Shown: positions 52,074 through 60,440 of the stretch, piece by piece | How the letters are laid out: each line of letters begins with the position of its first letter | Numbering within the stretch: position 1 is the first letter of the stretch | NCBI RefSeq assembly: GCF_003026365.1 | Contig: NZ_PYOM01000003.1 | Location: 186,001 to 250,000, forward strand | Length of the DNA: 64,000 nucleotides | Direction of reading: 5' to 3' | Source: Photobacterium angustum | GTDB lineage: Bacteria > Pseudomonadota > Gammaproteobacteria > Enterobacterales > Vibrionaceae | The notes under the pieces: model-generated | Seen by the model: only the letters and a program-made list of their open reading frames with translations | Databases searched by the model: none | Told to the model about the DNA's origin: nothing | Program-made: the position numbers and the translations under genes

Positions 52074-52808
52074 ATGAAAAAGATCATATCAACAGGAGTA
52101 TTCTGCCTATTACTGGCTGGTTGTAGCATGATAAGTAGAGAACGCGTACCTGATGAAGTTCCTGATTGGACGGTTGGTTACGCTATGCCATCATTTTACC
52201 CTGTCAGAGTCACTAAAGCATATGGTATTAACACGCAAGAAGATTGGACCTCTATTTTACACACTCATAGTCAATTTATGACAATTAGCGATTTAGAACG
52301 AATTAAAGAGTCTCAATCGGACTATGATGGATATGGATTATCGTTAACTTTTGGGATCGCTCAATACTCCCAGATAAGATATACAAATCATTTACCCGAT
52401 AAAGTTGTGCTTTATTGGACGTCCCTTTTTGACGCGAAGTTCTATATTACTGAATTAGATGTCACCCCAAAAATGAAAGCGCTGGCCTATAAAAAGCAAA
52501 GTTACATTCGACCAGATGGAATAAAACGAGCTTGCTACCAAACGACATTTGATTTTGGCTTCTTACCAAATGGGCAAGTGAAAGTATGGCTTGAAGGGTG
52601 TGGCAAGTATACGTACGTTACTGAGCTGTCACCAACGAGCACACCCGAAACGGACTATAACGGAAGTACTTACTCTGATCATAACCAGACAAGAAACGCT
52701 GTACTTAAAAGAGCTAAAAAGGCTAACGCAACCTTAAGACCTATCCCTTGGGACAAGGTAAATAAGGTTTATACATCAAAACATTTTACTGTTGACCAGC
52801 TTCATTAA
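52074..52808 (+). CDS. DUF2931-like lipoprotein L3
   Basis: 244 residues, starting exactly 819 bp after L2. It is the most diverged of the three in the middle: ISDLERIKESQSDYDGYG, LTFGIAQYSQIRYT, KKQSYIRPDGIKRACYQ. Outside these patches it returns to the L1 sequence, including the C-terminus KVYTSKHFTVDQLH. Followed by a hairpin CGCCTCACAG / CTGTGAGGCG with TTTT (52820-52847) that is the best terminator of the trio; the L1 and L2 versions lack T tracts, so L1-L2-L3 may be one transcript. Confidence 0.75.
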   Translation: MKKIISTGVFCLLLAGCSMISRERVPDEVPDWTVGYAMPSFYPVRVTKAYGINTQEDWTSILHTHSQFMTISDLERIKESQSDYDGYGLSLTFGIAQYSQIRYTNHLPDKVVLYWTSLFDAKFYITELDVTPKMKALAYKKQSYIRPDGIKRACYQTTFDFGFLPNGQVKVWLEGCGKYTYVTELSPTSTPETDYNGSTYSDHNQTRNAVLKRAKKANATLRPIPWDKVNKVYTSKHFTVDQLH

Positions 52809-52819
52809 TATTGGCCTAT

Positions 52820-52847
52820 CGCCTCACAGAAATCTGTGAGGCGTTTT
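52820..52847 (+). terminator. Terminator after lipoprotein L3
   Basis: CGCCTCACAG / CTGTGAGGCG stem followed by TTTT. Equivalent hairpins without T tract follow L1 (51185-51208) and L2 (52004-52027). Confidence 0.65.
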
Positions 52848-52887
52848 AGTTTTATATGATTCGTAAACCATTACATTAAAACATAAT

Positions 52888-52952
52888 AAAAACTAATCCA
52901 AAATTACGTTAACACGATATGAATGAGTAAAGGATCTAACGCATAATAATCT
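52888..52952 (+). repeat. Dispersed ~70-bp repeat, copy a
   Basis: AAAACTAATCCAAAATTACG then TTAACACGATATGAATGAGT and TCTAACGCATAA. One of at least four same-orientation copies (52.9, 55.2, 57.2, 59.5 kb). In this copy the 3' part merges with the array terminator remnant. Confidence 0.7.
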
Positions 52953-53066
52953 GCGTGCTTTTTTGTGGAGGTCATATCTCATAATCAGGCCAATTATTGC
53001 CCAGTCTATTTAGCGTGTATTCTCACTCTGGGAATCGTTAACGCCGAAGAAAGATTGAAAATAACC

Positions 53067-54026
53067 ATGAAAAATACCCCGTACAACTCACAGCACATTC
53101 CGCCACAAGCATCTGGGAATCAGCAAGGCTTTTGGTCTCAAATGGCCAGAAAAGGTGTACACTTCCCATTTACTCGTAACAATCATCATGTGCCAGAAAA
53201 AGAGCTGCGATCCCGTACCCCCTCTGAACTGAAAAAGCTTAAGACATTTGAGAGTGATATATACAGTGAGCGTGAAATTCACGACATCACTTTCCCATGG
53301 TGGGGCTTGGTCTATTTTTATGCCGTGACTTTTGCGAAAGTTATTGCAATCTATTTTATGCCGTTAGCTTTTTTGGTTTTTGGTGGTATGAACCTTGTGG
53401 ATAGTTCAGGACAGGATGAATACAATCAAATCTATCTAGGCATGGCATGTATTTTAGTGGTGTGTCTACTCATTTGGTGGTCTTTCTCTTTTTTTAATGG
53501 AAAATTACCCATTAAAACCTTATTTTCATTAAGCCGAGAAACGGGCATGGTCACACTGTATGGTTTCGGTAATAAGTTGCGATTTAGTCACCCTTTTGTT
53601 GAGTTTGATTGCTACCTGACAACATCGCCAACCCCTCAAGGTTTTATTAATTATCAACTGTTTCTTGTTCATCGTTATAATGGTTATAAACATGGGGTTC
53701 CCATTGGCCGTTTTATCAATGGTTCAAGAGATCTTGATGAATACAAACGCTTATGGAACATGATCCAAGCCTATATGGATGTGAGTCAGCCTTTGCCCGA
53801 CATTCCAATGAATGAGCCTTTCCGCCATAAAGACAGTGCAACCGTTGCTTATGATAAGGCGCATCATCGAAAACCAGATTTTTGGTTCAGTATGGATGAT
53901 GATGCGTTTGAAAAAGCAGTGACGAAAATTGTTGAGAAGCAAAATTCAGAGCCACCATTGGGTGAAGTTATACCGATCCCTACTACAAACTCTAAAGCAA
54001 CCACACCAAACACGGCTTCTGCCTAA
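53067..54026 (+). CDS. Array unit A5: two-TM membrane protein (DUF6708-like)
   Basis: 319 residues. N- and C-terminal regions match A2/A3 almost exactly. The TM/loop segment is VIAIYFMPLAFLVFGGMNLV then DSSGQDEYNQIY, whose loop is shared with the frameshifted A1, while its flanks are A3-type. This mosaic suggests gene conversion between units. The preceding leader (from 52966) is again the conserved array leader. The unit restarts the array after the lipoprotein block. Confidence 0.75.
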   Translation: MKNTPYNSQHIPPQASGNQQGFWSQMARKGVHFPFTRNNHHVPEKELRSRTPSELKKLKTFESDIYSEREIHDITFPWWGLVYFYAVTFAKVIAIYFMPLAFLVFGGMNLVDSSGQDEYNQIYLGMACILVVCLLIWWSFSFFNGKLPIKTLFSLSRETGMVTLYGFGNKLRFSHPFVEFDCYLTTSPTPQGFINYQLFLVHRYNGYKHGVPIGRFINGSRDLDEYKRLWNMIQAYMDVSQPLPDIPMNEPFRHKDSATVAYDKAHHRKPDFWFSMDDDAFEKAVTKIVEKQNSEPPLGEVIPIPTTNSKATTPNTASA

Positions 54027-54034
54027 CGCATAAT

Positions 54035-54062
54035 AAGCACGCCCATCTCGGCGTGCTTTTTT
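54035..54062 (+). terminator. Array terminator (unit A5)
   Basis: Same AAGCACGCC / GGCGTGCTT hairpin and T run. Confidence 0.85.
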
Positions 54063-54164
54063 ATGGAGGTCATATCTCATAATCAGGCCAATTATTGCCC
54101 AGTCTATTAAGCGTGTATTCTCACTCTGGAAATCGTTAACGCCGAAGAAAGATTGAAAATAACC

Positions 54165-55124
54165 ATGAAAAATACCCCGTACAACTCACAGCACATTCCG
54201 CCGCAAGCGCTGGGGAATCAGCAAGGCTTTTGGTCTCAAATGGCCAGAAAAGGTGTACACTTCCCATTTACTTGCAATAATCATCATGTTCCAGAAAAAG
54301 AGCTGCGATCCCGTACCCCCTCTGAGCTGAAAAAGCTTAAGACATTTGAGAGTGATATATACAGTGAGCGTGAAATTCACGACATCACTTTCCCATGGTG
54401 GGGCTTGGTCTATTTTTATGCCGTGACATTCGGAAAATTTATTGCTCTCTATATGATGCCGTTAGCTTTTTTGGTTTGTGTTATGGCAAATATTCTAACT
54501 GAAGCTCCACAAAGTGACGTTAATACAGCATATCTTGGGTTAATCTGTATAACTCTGGTGTGTCTACTCATTTGGTGGTCTTTCTCTTTTTTTAATGGAA
54601 AATTACCCATTAAAACCTTATTTTCATTAAGCCGAGAAACGGGCATGGTCACATTGCATGGTTTCGGTAATAAGGTGCGATTTAGTCACCCTTTTGTTGA
54701 GTTTGATTGCTACCTGACAACATCGCCAACCCCACAAGGTTTTATTAATTATCAACTGTTTCTTGTTCATCGTTATAATGGTTATAAACATGGGGTTCCC
54801 ATTGGCCGTTTTATCAATGGTTCAAGAGATCTTGATGAATACAAACGCTTATGGAACATGATCCAAGCCTATATGGATGTGAGCCAGCCTTTGCCCGACA
54901 TTCCAATGAATGAGCCTTTCCGCCATAAAGACAGTGCAACCGTTGCTTATGATAAGGCGCATCATCGAAAACCAGACTTTTGGTTCAGTATGGATGATGA
55001 AGCGTTTGAACAAGCAGTGACGAAAATTGTTGAGAAGCAAAATTCAGAGCCACCATTGGGTGAAGTTATACCGATCCCTACCACAGACTCTATAGCAACC
55101 ACACCAAACACGGCTTCTGCCTAA
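54165..55124 (+). CDS. Array unit A6: two-TM membrane protein (DUF6708-like)
   Basis: 319 residues, start exactly 1098 bp after A5. A distinct TM/loop segment (FIALYMMPLAFLVCVMANIL, TEAPQSDVNTAY) lies between near-identical flanks. The upstream in-frame extension seen in A2, A3 and A5 is closed here by a TAA in the leader, which supports the internal start at the MKNTPYNSQ position for all units. Last unit, followed by the array terminator and dispersed repeat copy b. Confidence 0.75.
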   Translation: MKNTPYNSQHIPPQALGNQQGFWSQMARKGVHFPFTCNNHHVPEKELRSRTPSELKKLKTFESDIYSEREIHDITFPWWGLVYFYAVTFGKFIALYMMPLAFLVCVMANILTEAPQSDVNTAYLGLICITLVCLLIWWSFSFFNGKLPIKTLFSLSRETGMVTLHGFGNKVRFSHPFVEFDCYLTTSPTPQGFINYQLFLVHRYNGYKHGVPIGRFINGSRDLDEYKRLWNMIQAYMDVSQPLPDIPMNEPFRHKDSATVAYDKAHHRKPDFWFSMDDEAFEQAVTKIVEKQNSEPPLGEVIPIPTTDSIATTPNTASA

Positions 55125-55132
55125 CGCATAAT

Positions 55133-55160
55133 AAGCACGCCCATCTCGGCGTGCTTTTTT
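55133..55160 (+). terminator. Array terminator (unit A6)
   Basis: Same hairpin as in the other units. Confidence 0.85.
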
Positions 55161-55221
55161 ATGAAAGGAATAAGATATTAAAAATTTAAACTAAATATTT
55201 TAAGTTAACTTTGATTAGAAA

Positions 55222-55300
55222 ATCTCATCCAAAATCCTGTTAATACGATATGAATGAGCTTTTGTTCTAACAAGTTTTGGGGCAAAAATGAGCCAGCTAT
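55222..55300 (+). repeat. Dispersed ~70-bp repeat, copy b
   Basis: TCATCCAAAATCCTGTTAAT, ACGATATGAATGAGC, then TTCTAACAAGTTTTGGGGCA and AAAATGAGCC. An imperfect GCTAGCT-type palindrome follows at ~55303-55311. Confidence 0.7.
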
Positions 55301-55437
55301 GAAAGCTAGCTCGAAGTTGGACAGAAACGTTTTAGCAGATTTGTGCGATTTGAGCCGATAGTTATTAAGAAAAGCATGCTAAAGATAATAAGGTCAGTAT
55401 CACCCTTTATGATATTCGCAACACATATCCTTATATG

Positions 55438-55902
55438 TTAATTGTATTTTTCCATAACGAAGTTTCTTAGTTTTTGACCTCGAACTTCCATTTCTTGCGC
55501 TTTAACTACTTTAAACCCAAAGTATTCATAAAACGGTCTAGCTGTAATACTTACTTCTGAATACAAACGTTTAATATCACGTTCTTCTGCCAAGCTAAGT
55601 ACATGAGACATTAAAGCTTTACCCACTCCCAGCCCTTGATATTCATGATGGCAAAAGAAATGGTCAATTAACCCATTTGATTGTAAATCATTATAACCAA
55701 CAGTGATATTATCTATCTCAGCAACAAATGGTGATAATCCTGACATTCTCTTTTTCCAAACAGAGAAATCAAGACAATCTGGAGCCCACGCCTCTACTTG
55801 TTCTTGGGAGTAGTCACGAAGATTAACATTACGAATCGTGTTAAAGTGAATATCCCAAAGTGCTTTAGCATCCGATTCCACGTACTCTCTAATTGTTATC
55901 AT
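55438..55902 (-). CDS. GNAT-family N-acetyltransferase
   Basis: 154 residues. Motif A HHEYQGLGVGKALMSHVL at ~86-103 (Q-x-x-G-x-G-K), then motif B RPFYEYFGFKVVKAQEMEVRG. The N-terminal TIREYVESDAKALWDIHFNT and VEAWAP resemble the YafP/ElaA-like branch that often neighbours toxin genes or sits in integron cassettes. Substrate unknown. It has its own reading direction opposite to the array and is flanked by dispersed repeats b and c, which could mark a movable unit. Confidence 0.8.
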   Translation of the reverse strand: MITIREYVESDAKALWDIHFNTIRNVNLRDYSQEQVEAWAPDCLDFSVWKKRMSGLSPFVAEIDNITVGYNDLQSNGLIDHFFCHHEYQGLGVGKALMSHVLSLAEERDIKRLYSEVSITARPFYEYFGFKVVKAQEMEVRGQKLRNFVMEKYN

Positions 55903-56156
55903 CGTACTTCCTCCGTAATACAGTTAATGCCTTGCTAAGGGGTGAACAACGAAATATAAAAGTCGCCGTATACCAGCCCTAATGACTAAATTTAACGCAT
56001 AGTAAAAATGCCACGCGTTGCGAATCACTTTTAAACAGTTTGCTAGAAGTAATTAACAACTAACAAAATGATCAGAATTACTTATGTACATCCTGATATT
56101 CTGATAAATCAACGTGTTGTTTTTACGACCGATCTTTTTCTTGGACTCTTTGGTGT
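55903..56156. other. Spacer between acetyltransferase and frameshifted gene
   Basis: About 250 bp, AT-rich. No gene or motif recognised. Confidence 0.4.
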
Positions 56157-56995
56157 TTACTGACCACTGTCCAAAAAAACAAAGTCACCTCCAACAGTTA
56201 AGGAATCAACTAGCTTAGGCTTTTTTAAGACTACCTGTACTTCAGTTCGCTTTATCTCGCCTTTCTCATTTGGCTGAACAAATGGTGAATGCAGTTCTGC
56301 TACATTGTACGGAATGTCTTCCTTTAGCTCATTTATTTTGTAAAGATTACCTGAGATAGCTAGTGGAATTGTATATTTTTCAGAAACATAGTATCTGGCA
56401 AACTTTTCAATATTACTATCGTCAAATAAGAACCTAGACCATGGGATTTTATTTCTTTTAAATTTAAGAACAATAAGTGATTTCAGCTCGTCGTCGCTCT
56501 CAGATAAAGCACTGATTTATATATTTTTTTAAGCGTACAAAGATAGTTACTTAACTTTCCTTTATTATTAAACGACTTATTACTTTCAACACTTGAGCCC
56601 CATCCTTCGCTTACCTTCCCAACTTCGAACACAGATAACTCTCGTAAAGCCTTGATTAAGATGTGCAGACGAAATTCAAATTTCTTTTCCGCTAAAGCTT
56701 TAAAAACTTCAGATTCAGAAGACTTAGCGATAATGTTTAATGAACCAGCTATATTGTACTTGCATTGCTCAGCGTGTATTTCATGTGGTTTCAATCTAAA
56801 ACAAAGAGGAATCTCAATAGTTTTAGATGCGCATTTACGATTATGCCAGCTAAAAAAAGGTAGCTTTGCTTCGCAACCTAAAGTCTCACACCAAATTTGA
56901 GCTTCATCAGTTCGTCTTTCGTAAGTAATCACATCAATTTTATTAACAGTTAGCAACCTTGCTCTAGGGATTTTACTACCCACAAAACCTCCCAT
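56157..56995 (-). pseudogene. Frameshifted gene of unknown function with Cys-rich N-terminal region
   Basis: First frame 56995-56483: MGGFVGSKIPRARLLTVNK..., with cysteines in WCETLGC, RKC, LCF and EQCKYN that could bind zinc. It ends ...LYLRATTS. A second frame, shifted by one base at ~56515, continues without interruption: SESDDELKSLIVLKFK, FDDSNIEKFARYYVSEKY, IPYNVAELHSPF, and LKKPKLVDSLTVGGDF, to TAA at 56159-56157. Joined, the product would be ~280 residues. Either an inactivated gene, a programmed shift, or a sequencing error. No family recognised. Confidence 0.55.
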
Positions 56996-57403
56996 TACTT
57001 ATAACAGTTTATTAGTAAGCATTCTTACTTTCACGCAAAACAATGCCGATAAAGTACGGCAATGACATTAAATTTAACTTTAAATATCATGATCTTGACT
57101 TCATTATTTTGTTTCAAAGAGATTATTTAAAATGTAGAAAGTAAGAAATGTATTCCATGAGTCTATTGCGCATATATATGTAAATAAAACTAATCCAAAA
57201 TTGCGTTAATACGATACGAATGAGTATTTATCTAACTCATAAAGGGGCATTTCTGAGCTAGAACTGCCCTCCATGAAGTGCATTTAAGATACAAAAGACC
57301 GCCACTGTGGACGGTCATTTAATAATAAAGCTATGTTTACGCACTCAGTGTCGTTAAAGGCAAACTAAAGCCTAGTTATAAAGTATTCTTTAATCACAAT
57401 TTT
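56996..57403. other. Spacer containing dispersed repeat c
   Basis: About 410 bp. AT-rich with repeat copy c at 57184-57262 and a short inverted repeat GACCGCC-ACTGTGG-ACGGTC at ~57299-57317, possibly a weak terminator. No gene. Confidence 0.45.
57184..57262 (+). repeat. Dispersed ~70-bp repeat, copy c
   Basis: AATAAAACTAATCCAAAATT, GCGTTAATACGATACGAATG, AGT...TCTAACTCATAAAGGGGCA and TTTCTGAGC. Same orientation as the other copies. Confidence 0.7.
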
Positions 57404-59197
57404 TTACATTACACTTAGGTTTCTTTGAGCGCTCGCATCTCCTCGCTCAGCGGCTTTTTTATACCAATACTCCGCTTGATTATCATTTTGAGGAACACCT
57501 TTACCAAATTGGTACATCCATCCAAGATTGGATTGAGCTCCAGCATGCCCTTGAGCAGCGGCTTTTTTATACCAATGCACCGCTTGTTTATCATCTTGTG
57601 GCACACCTCTACCGATTCTGTACATCATTCCAAGATTGTTTTGAGCGCTGGCATATTCTTGCCCAGCGGCTTTTTTGTACCAATGCACCGCTTGTTCATC
57701 ATCTTGTAGCACCCCCCTACCACCTTCGTACATCACTCCAAGATTGGTTTGAGCTCCGGCTTGCCCTTGCTCAGCGGCTTTTTTATACCAATGCACTGCT
57801 TGTTTATCATCTTGTGGCACACCTATACCCTCTTGATACATCACTCCAAGATTAGTTTGAGCTCTCGCATCTCCTCGCTCAGCGGCTTTTTTATACCAAT
57901 ACTCCGCTTGATTATCATTTTGAGGCACACCTTCACCAAATTGGTACATACCTCCAAGATTGTTTTGAGCTCCGGCATGCCCTTGCTCAGCGGCTTTTTT
58001 ATACCAATGCACTGCTTGTTTATCATCTTGAGACACACCTTTACCATATTGGTACATAACTCCAAGACGAGCTTGAGCTTCCGCATTCCATTGCTCAGCG
58101 GCTTTTTTATACCAATGCACAGCTTGTTTATCATCTTGAGACACACCTTTACCATATTGGTACATAACTCCAAGACGAGCTTGAGCTTCCGCATTCCCTT
58201 GTTCAGCAGCTTTTTGGTACCAATGCACCGCTCGTTTGTCATCTTGTGAAACAACTTCACCGTATTGGTACATCGTTCCAAGAACGGCTTGGGCTTTCAC
58301 AAACCCTTGTTCAGCTGCTTTTTGAAGCCAATACGCCGCTTGTTTATAATCTTGAGGTACGCCTTTACCCTGAAAGTACATCAATCCAAGATTAGTTTGA
58401 GCTTCTGAAATTCCTTGCTTAGCGGCTTCTTTATACCAATACACCGCTTGTTTATTATCCTGTGGAACGCCCTTACCTTTAAAGTACATTGTTCCAAGAT
58501 TAGTTTGAGCGGTCGCATCTCCTCGCTCAGCGGCTTTTTTATACCAATACTCCGCTTGATTATCATTTTGAGGCACACCGTCACCAAATTGGTACATCAC
58601 TCCAAGATTGTTTTGAGCTCCAGCATGCCCTTGCTCAGCGGCTTTTTTATACCAATGCACAGCTTGTTTATCATCTTGAGACACACCTTCACCATATTGG
58701 TACATAGCTCCAAGACGAGCTTGAGCTTCCGCATTCCCTTGTTCAGCTGCTTTTTGGTACCAATACACCGCTTGTTCGTCATCTTGAGAAACAACTTCAC
58801 CGTATTGGTACTTCATTCCAAGAACGGCTTGGGCTTTCGCAAACCCTTGTTCAGCTGCTTTTTTATACCAATGCTCAGCTTGTTTATCATCTTGAGACAC
58901 ACCTTTACCATATTGGTACATAACTCCAAGACGGGCTTGAGCTTCCGCATTCCCTTGTTCAGCAGCTTTTTGGTACCAATACACCGCTTGTTTATAATCT
59001 TGAGGTACGTCTTTACCCTCAAAGAACAATATTCCAAAGAGAGTTTGGGCTTCTGCATCTCCCTGCATTGCGAATTCTTTAAGATCTTTTATAGTATCGT
59101 TAAATTCAACAGTATTATCTTGACTAGCTGTTCTAATACTATTTTGTGAACATCCAGCCATAGTAATGCAGATCACAAAAAACATTAATATTCGCAT
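57404..59197 (-). CDS. Sel1-repeat lipoprotein (15 repeats)
   Basis: 597 residues. Lipobox ITMAGC (Cys16). A ~30-residue linker is followed by fifteen 36-residue Sel1-like repeats of the form GxAxAQxxLGxMYxxGxGVxQDxxQAxxWYxKAAEQ (given as a consensus, x any). The C-terminus is a 12-residue half repeat ending NLSVM. These alpha-solenoid repeats mediate protein-protein contact. Sel1 lipoproteins occur as periplasmic immunity proteins for type VI lipases and as regulators; which applies here is unknown. Repeats 3-6 resemble repeats 8-12, so blocks were duplicated. Single gene, opposite strand to the array. Confidence 0.82.
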   Translation of the reverse strand: MRILMFFVICITMAGCSQNSIRTASQDNTVEFNDTIKDLKEFAMQGDAEAQTLFGILFFEGKDVPQDYKQAVYWYQKAAEQGNAEAQARLGVMYQYGKGVSQDDKQAEHWYKKAAEQGFAKAQAVLGMKYQYGEVVSQDDEQAVYWYQKAAEQGNAEAQARLGAMYQYGEGVSQDDKQAVHWYKKAAEQGHAGAQNNLGVMYQFGDGVPQNDNQAEYWYKKAAERGDATAQTNLGTMYFKGKGVPQDNKQAVYWYKEAAKQGISEAQTNLGLMYFQGKGVPQDYKQAAYWLQKAAEQGFVKAQAVLGTMYQYGEVVSQDDKRAVHWYQKAAEQGNAEAQARLGVMYQYGKGVSQDDKQAVHWYKKAAEQWNAEAQARLGVMYQYGKGVSQDDKQAVHWYKKAAEQGHAGAQNNLGGMYQFGEGVPQNDNQAEYWYKKAAERGDARAQTNLGVMYQEGIGVPQDDKQAVHWYKKAAEQGQAGAQTNLGVMYEGGRGVLQDDEQAVHWYKKAAGQEYASAQNNLGMMYRIGRGVPQDDKQAVHWYKKAAAQGHAGAQSNLGWMYQFGKGVPQNDNQAEYWYKKAAERGDASAQRNLSVM

Positions 59198-59784
59198 AGT
59201 ACCCCCATTGTGCTTAATAAGTATTAGCCTGACTAATACTTATATTTTTGTAATTTCAACTAACCAGATAAAATAAATTAAGAAGATAAGGTCAACTCTT
59301 AAATATCTACATCTAACATTCTCAACATTTCAAGCAATAATATACTCATCAAATACACTTAATATACTCGATATTATCTATATATATTATGACGTCGATA
59401 GCATTTTTTTACACCTAACACTTTGTGAGATGATATGAAAAGTAATAAATATATTTAATCAGTCTTTTTAAATACGGATTTCAATCAATAAAGTCACTAT
59501 TTTTCATCATAGACGTTCATATAAACAGCAAATAAAACTAATCTAAAATCACGTTTATAAGATATGAATGATTACTTTTTCTAACGCACAATGGGGCAGA
59601 AATGAGTTTACTAATATCGTCTCTATCCAATTTTAATCAGCAAAGAAAACAAAGTAACTATAAGAACCATGCTTTCTTTTAGCTAAACCAAATAAACTTA
59701 GATACTAGCTCTTAAAATTATCGTTACACTTTTATGTACAGGGAACATGTTATTTATATCCACTTTAAATTGACTCAAGAGAAA
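59198..59784. other. Spacer between the Sel1 gene and the small membrane protein gene
   Basis: About 590 bp, AT-rich. Holds the Sel1 promoter and dispersed repeat copy d at 59530-59610. No gene seen. Confidence 0.45.
59530..59610 (+). repeat. Dispersed ~70-bp repeat, copy d
   Basis: AATAAAACTAATCTAAAATC, ACGTTTATAAGATATGAATG, then TCTAACGCACAATGGGGCA and GAAATGAG. It lies 2341 bp after copy c's equivalent point and marks the right edge of the island. Confidence 0.7.
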
Positions 59785-59812
59785 AAAAGAGTGGCTATCA
59801 AGCCACTCTTTT
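59785..59812 (-). terminator. Intrinsic terminator after the small membrane protein gene
   Basis: AAAAGAGTGGCT / AGCCACTCTTTT with a 4-base loop. Confidence 0.85.
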
Positions 59813-59828
59813 CTTTTATTCTAATCAG

Positions 59829-60236
59829 TTACAAGCACACTGGCTTATCTTGACTTAGCATTCTCATGCCTTTAATAATTTTAAATAGCCAATAAAGTAC
59901 AGCAACGATAGCAATGGCACCGCCAACAAATGGTAGAACATTTAACACAGTATTCATTACATCATGAAGCATTGAACCTTGTACCCAATAATCAGCACCG
60001 GCAACCATACCCGTTGTTGTTGCCGCTGTTACACCCAATACCACAAAAAATGTAAAGAATAAAAAGAAGCTACGGATAATGGAGTAATAGTGACTATATG
60101 TAAGCTCGTCTGTACCTTTGTTTAATTGGTATCCTGCATAAATGATCGCCACAATACCAGAGGTAAGCAGTGTAAACGGAGTAAGAAAGCTTGCTATATA
60201 CGCAAACCAAACGCCTTTTTTATTATCTTGTGTCAT
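59829..60236 (-). CDS. Small polytopic membrane protein (DUF4870-like)
   Basis: 135 residues from ATG 60236 (GGATTAACGTT before it); a longer in-frame start at 60287 lacks a ribosome site. Three or four hydrophobic helices: YIASFLTPFTLLTSGIVAII, a stretch around FFLFFTFFVVLGV, and VLPFVGGAIAIVAVLYWLFK, with YQLNKG between. The general plan fits DUF4870-type inner-membrane proteins of unknown function. Monocistronic with a good terminator. Confidence 0.6.
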   Translation of the reverse strand: MTQDNKKGVWFAYIASFLTPFTLLTSGIVAIIYAGYQLNKGTDELTYSHYYSIIRSFFLFFTFFVVLGVTAATTTGMVAGADYWVQGSMLHDVMNTVLNVLPFVGGAIAIVAVLYWLFKIIKGMRMLSQDKPVCL

Positions 60237-60389
60237 AACGTTAATCCAAATCTGCAATAAAGGTAATGATTTGCCTCTAATTATCACAGGTATTTCAGCG
60301 ACTTCAAGTTTCGCTGCAAATTAGAATGATCAGGATCAAAACAGGCTGTTTACACTTCGCTAAAGTCTGCTATAACACCCTAAACAAAC

Positions 60390-60419
60390 AAATGCCTGTA
60401 CATTTCTGCACAGGCATTT
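60390..60419 (-). terminator. Hairpin terminator after hutZ
   Basis: AAATGCCTGT / ACAGGCATTT stem with a 10-base loop, T-rich on the minus strand. Confidence 0.65.
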
Positions 60420-60440
60420 ATAAGAGAATAGTTTGAAATA

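Noticed and set aside
46951..55160. Array considered as CRISPR or as a mobile-element repeat
   Set aside because: The repeats are ~1.1-kb and ~0.8-kb protein-coding units, not short direct repeats with spacers, and no transposase or cas gene is present.
57425..59149. Long open frames on the + strand and in other minus frames across the Sel1 gene
   Set aside because: They are by-products of the 108-bp DNA repeat, which keeps several frames open. Their products are repetitive FFIPMH-type low-quality sequence without ribosome sites.
52888..59610. Dispersed repeat considered as a classical integron attC site
   Set aside because: It shares a TCTAAC-like box and flanks single genes, but I could not find the paired R/L boxes and long imperfect palindrome needed for attC, and no integrase is in the window.
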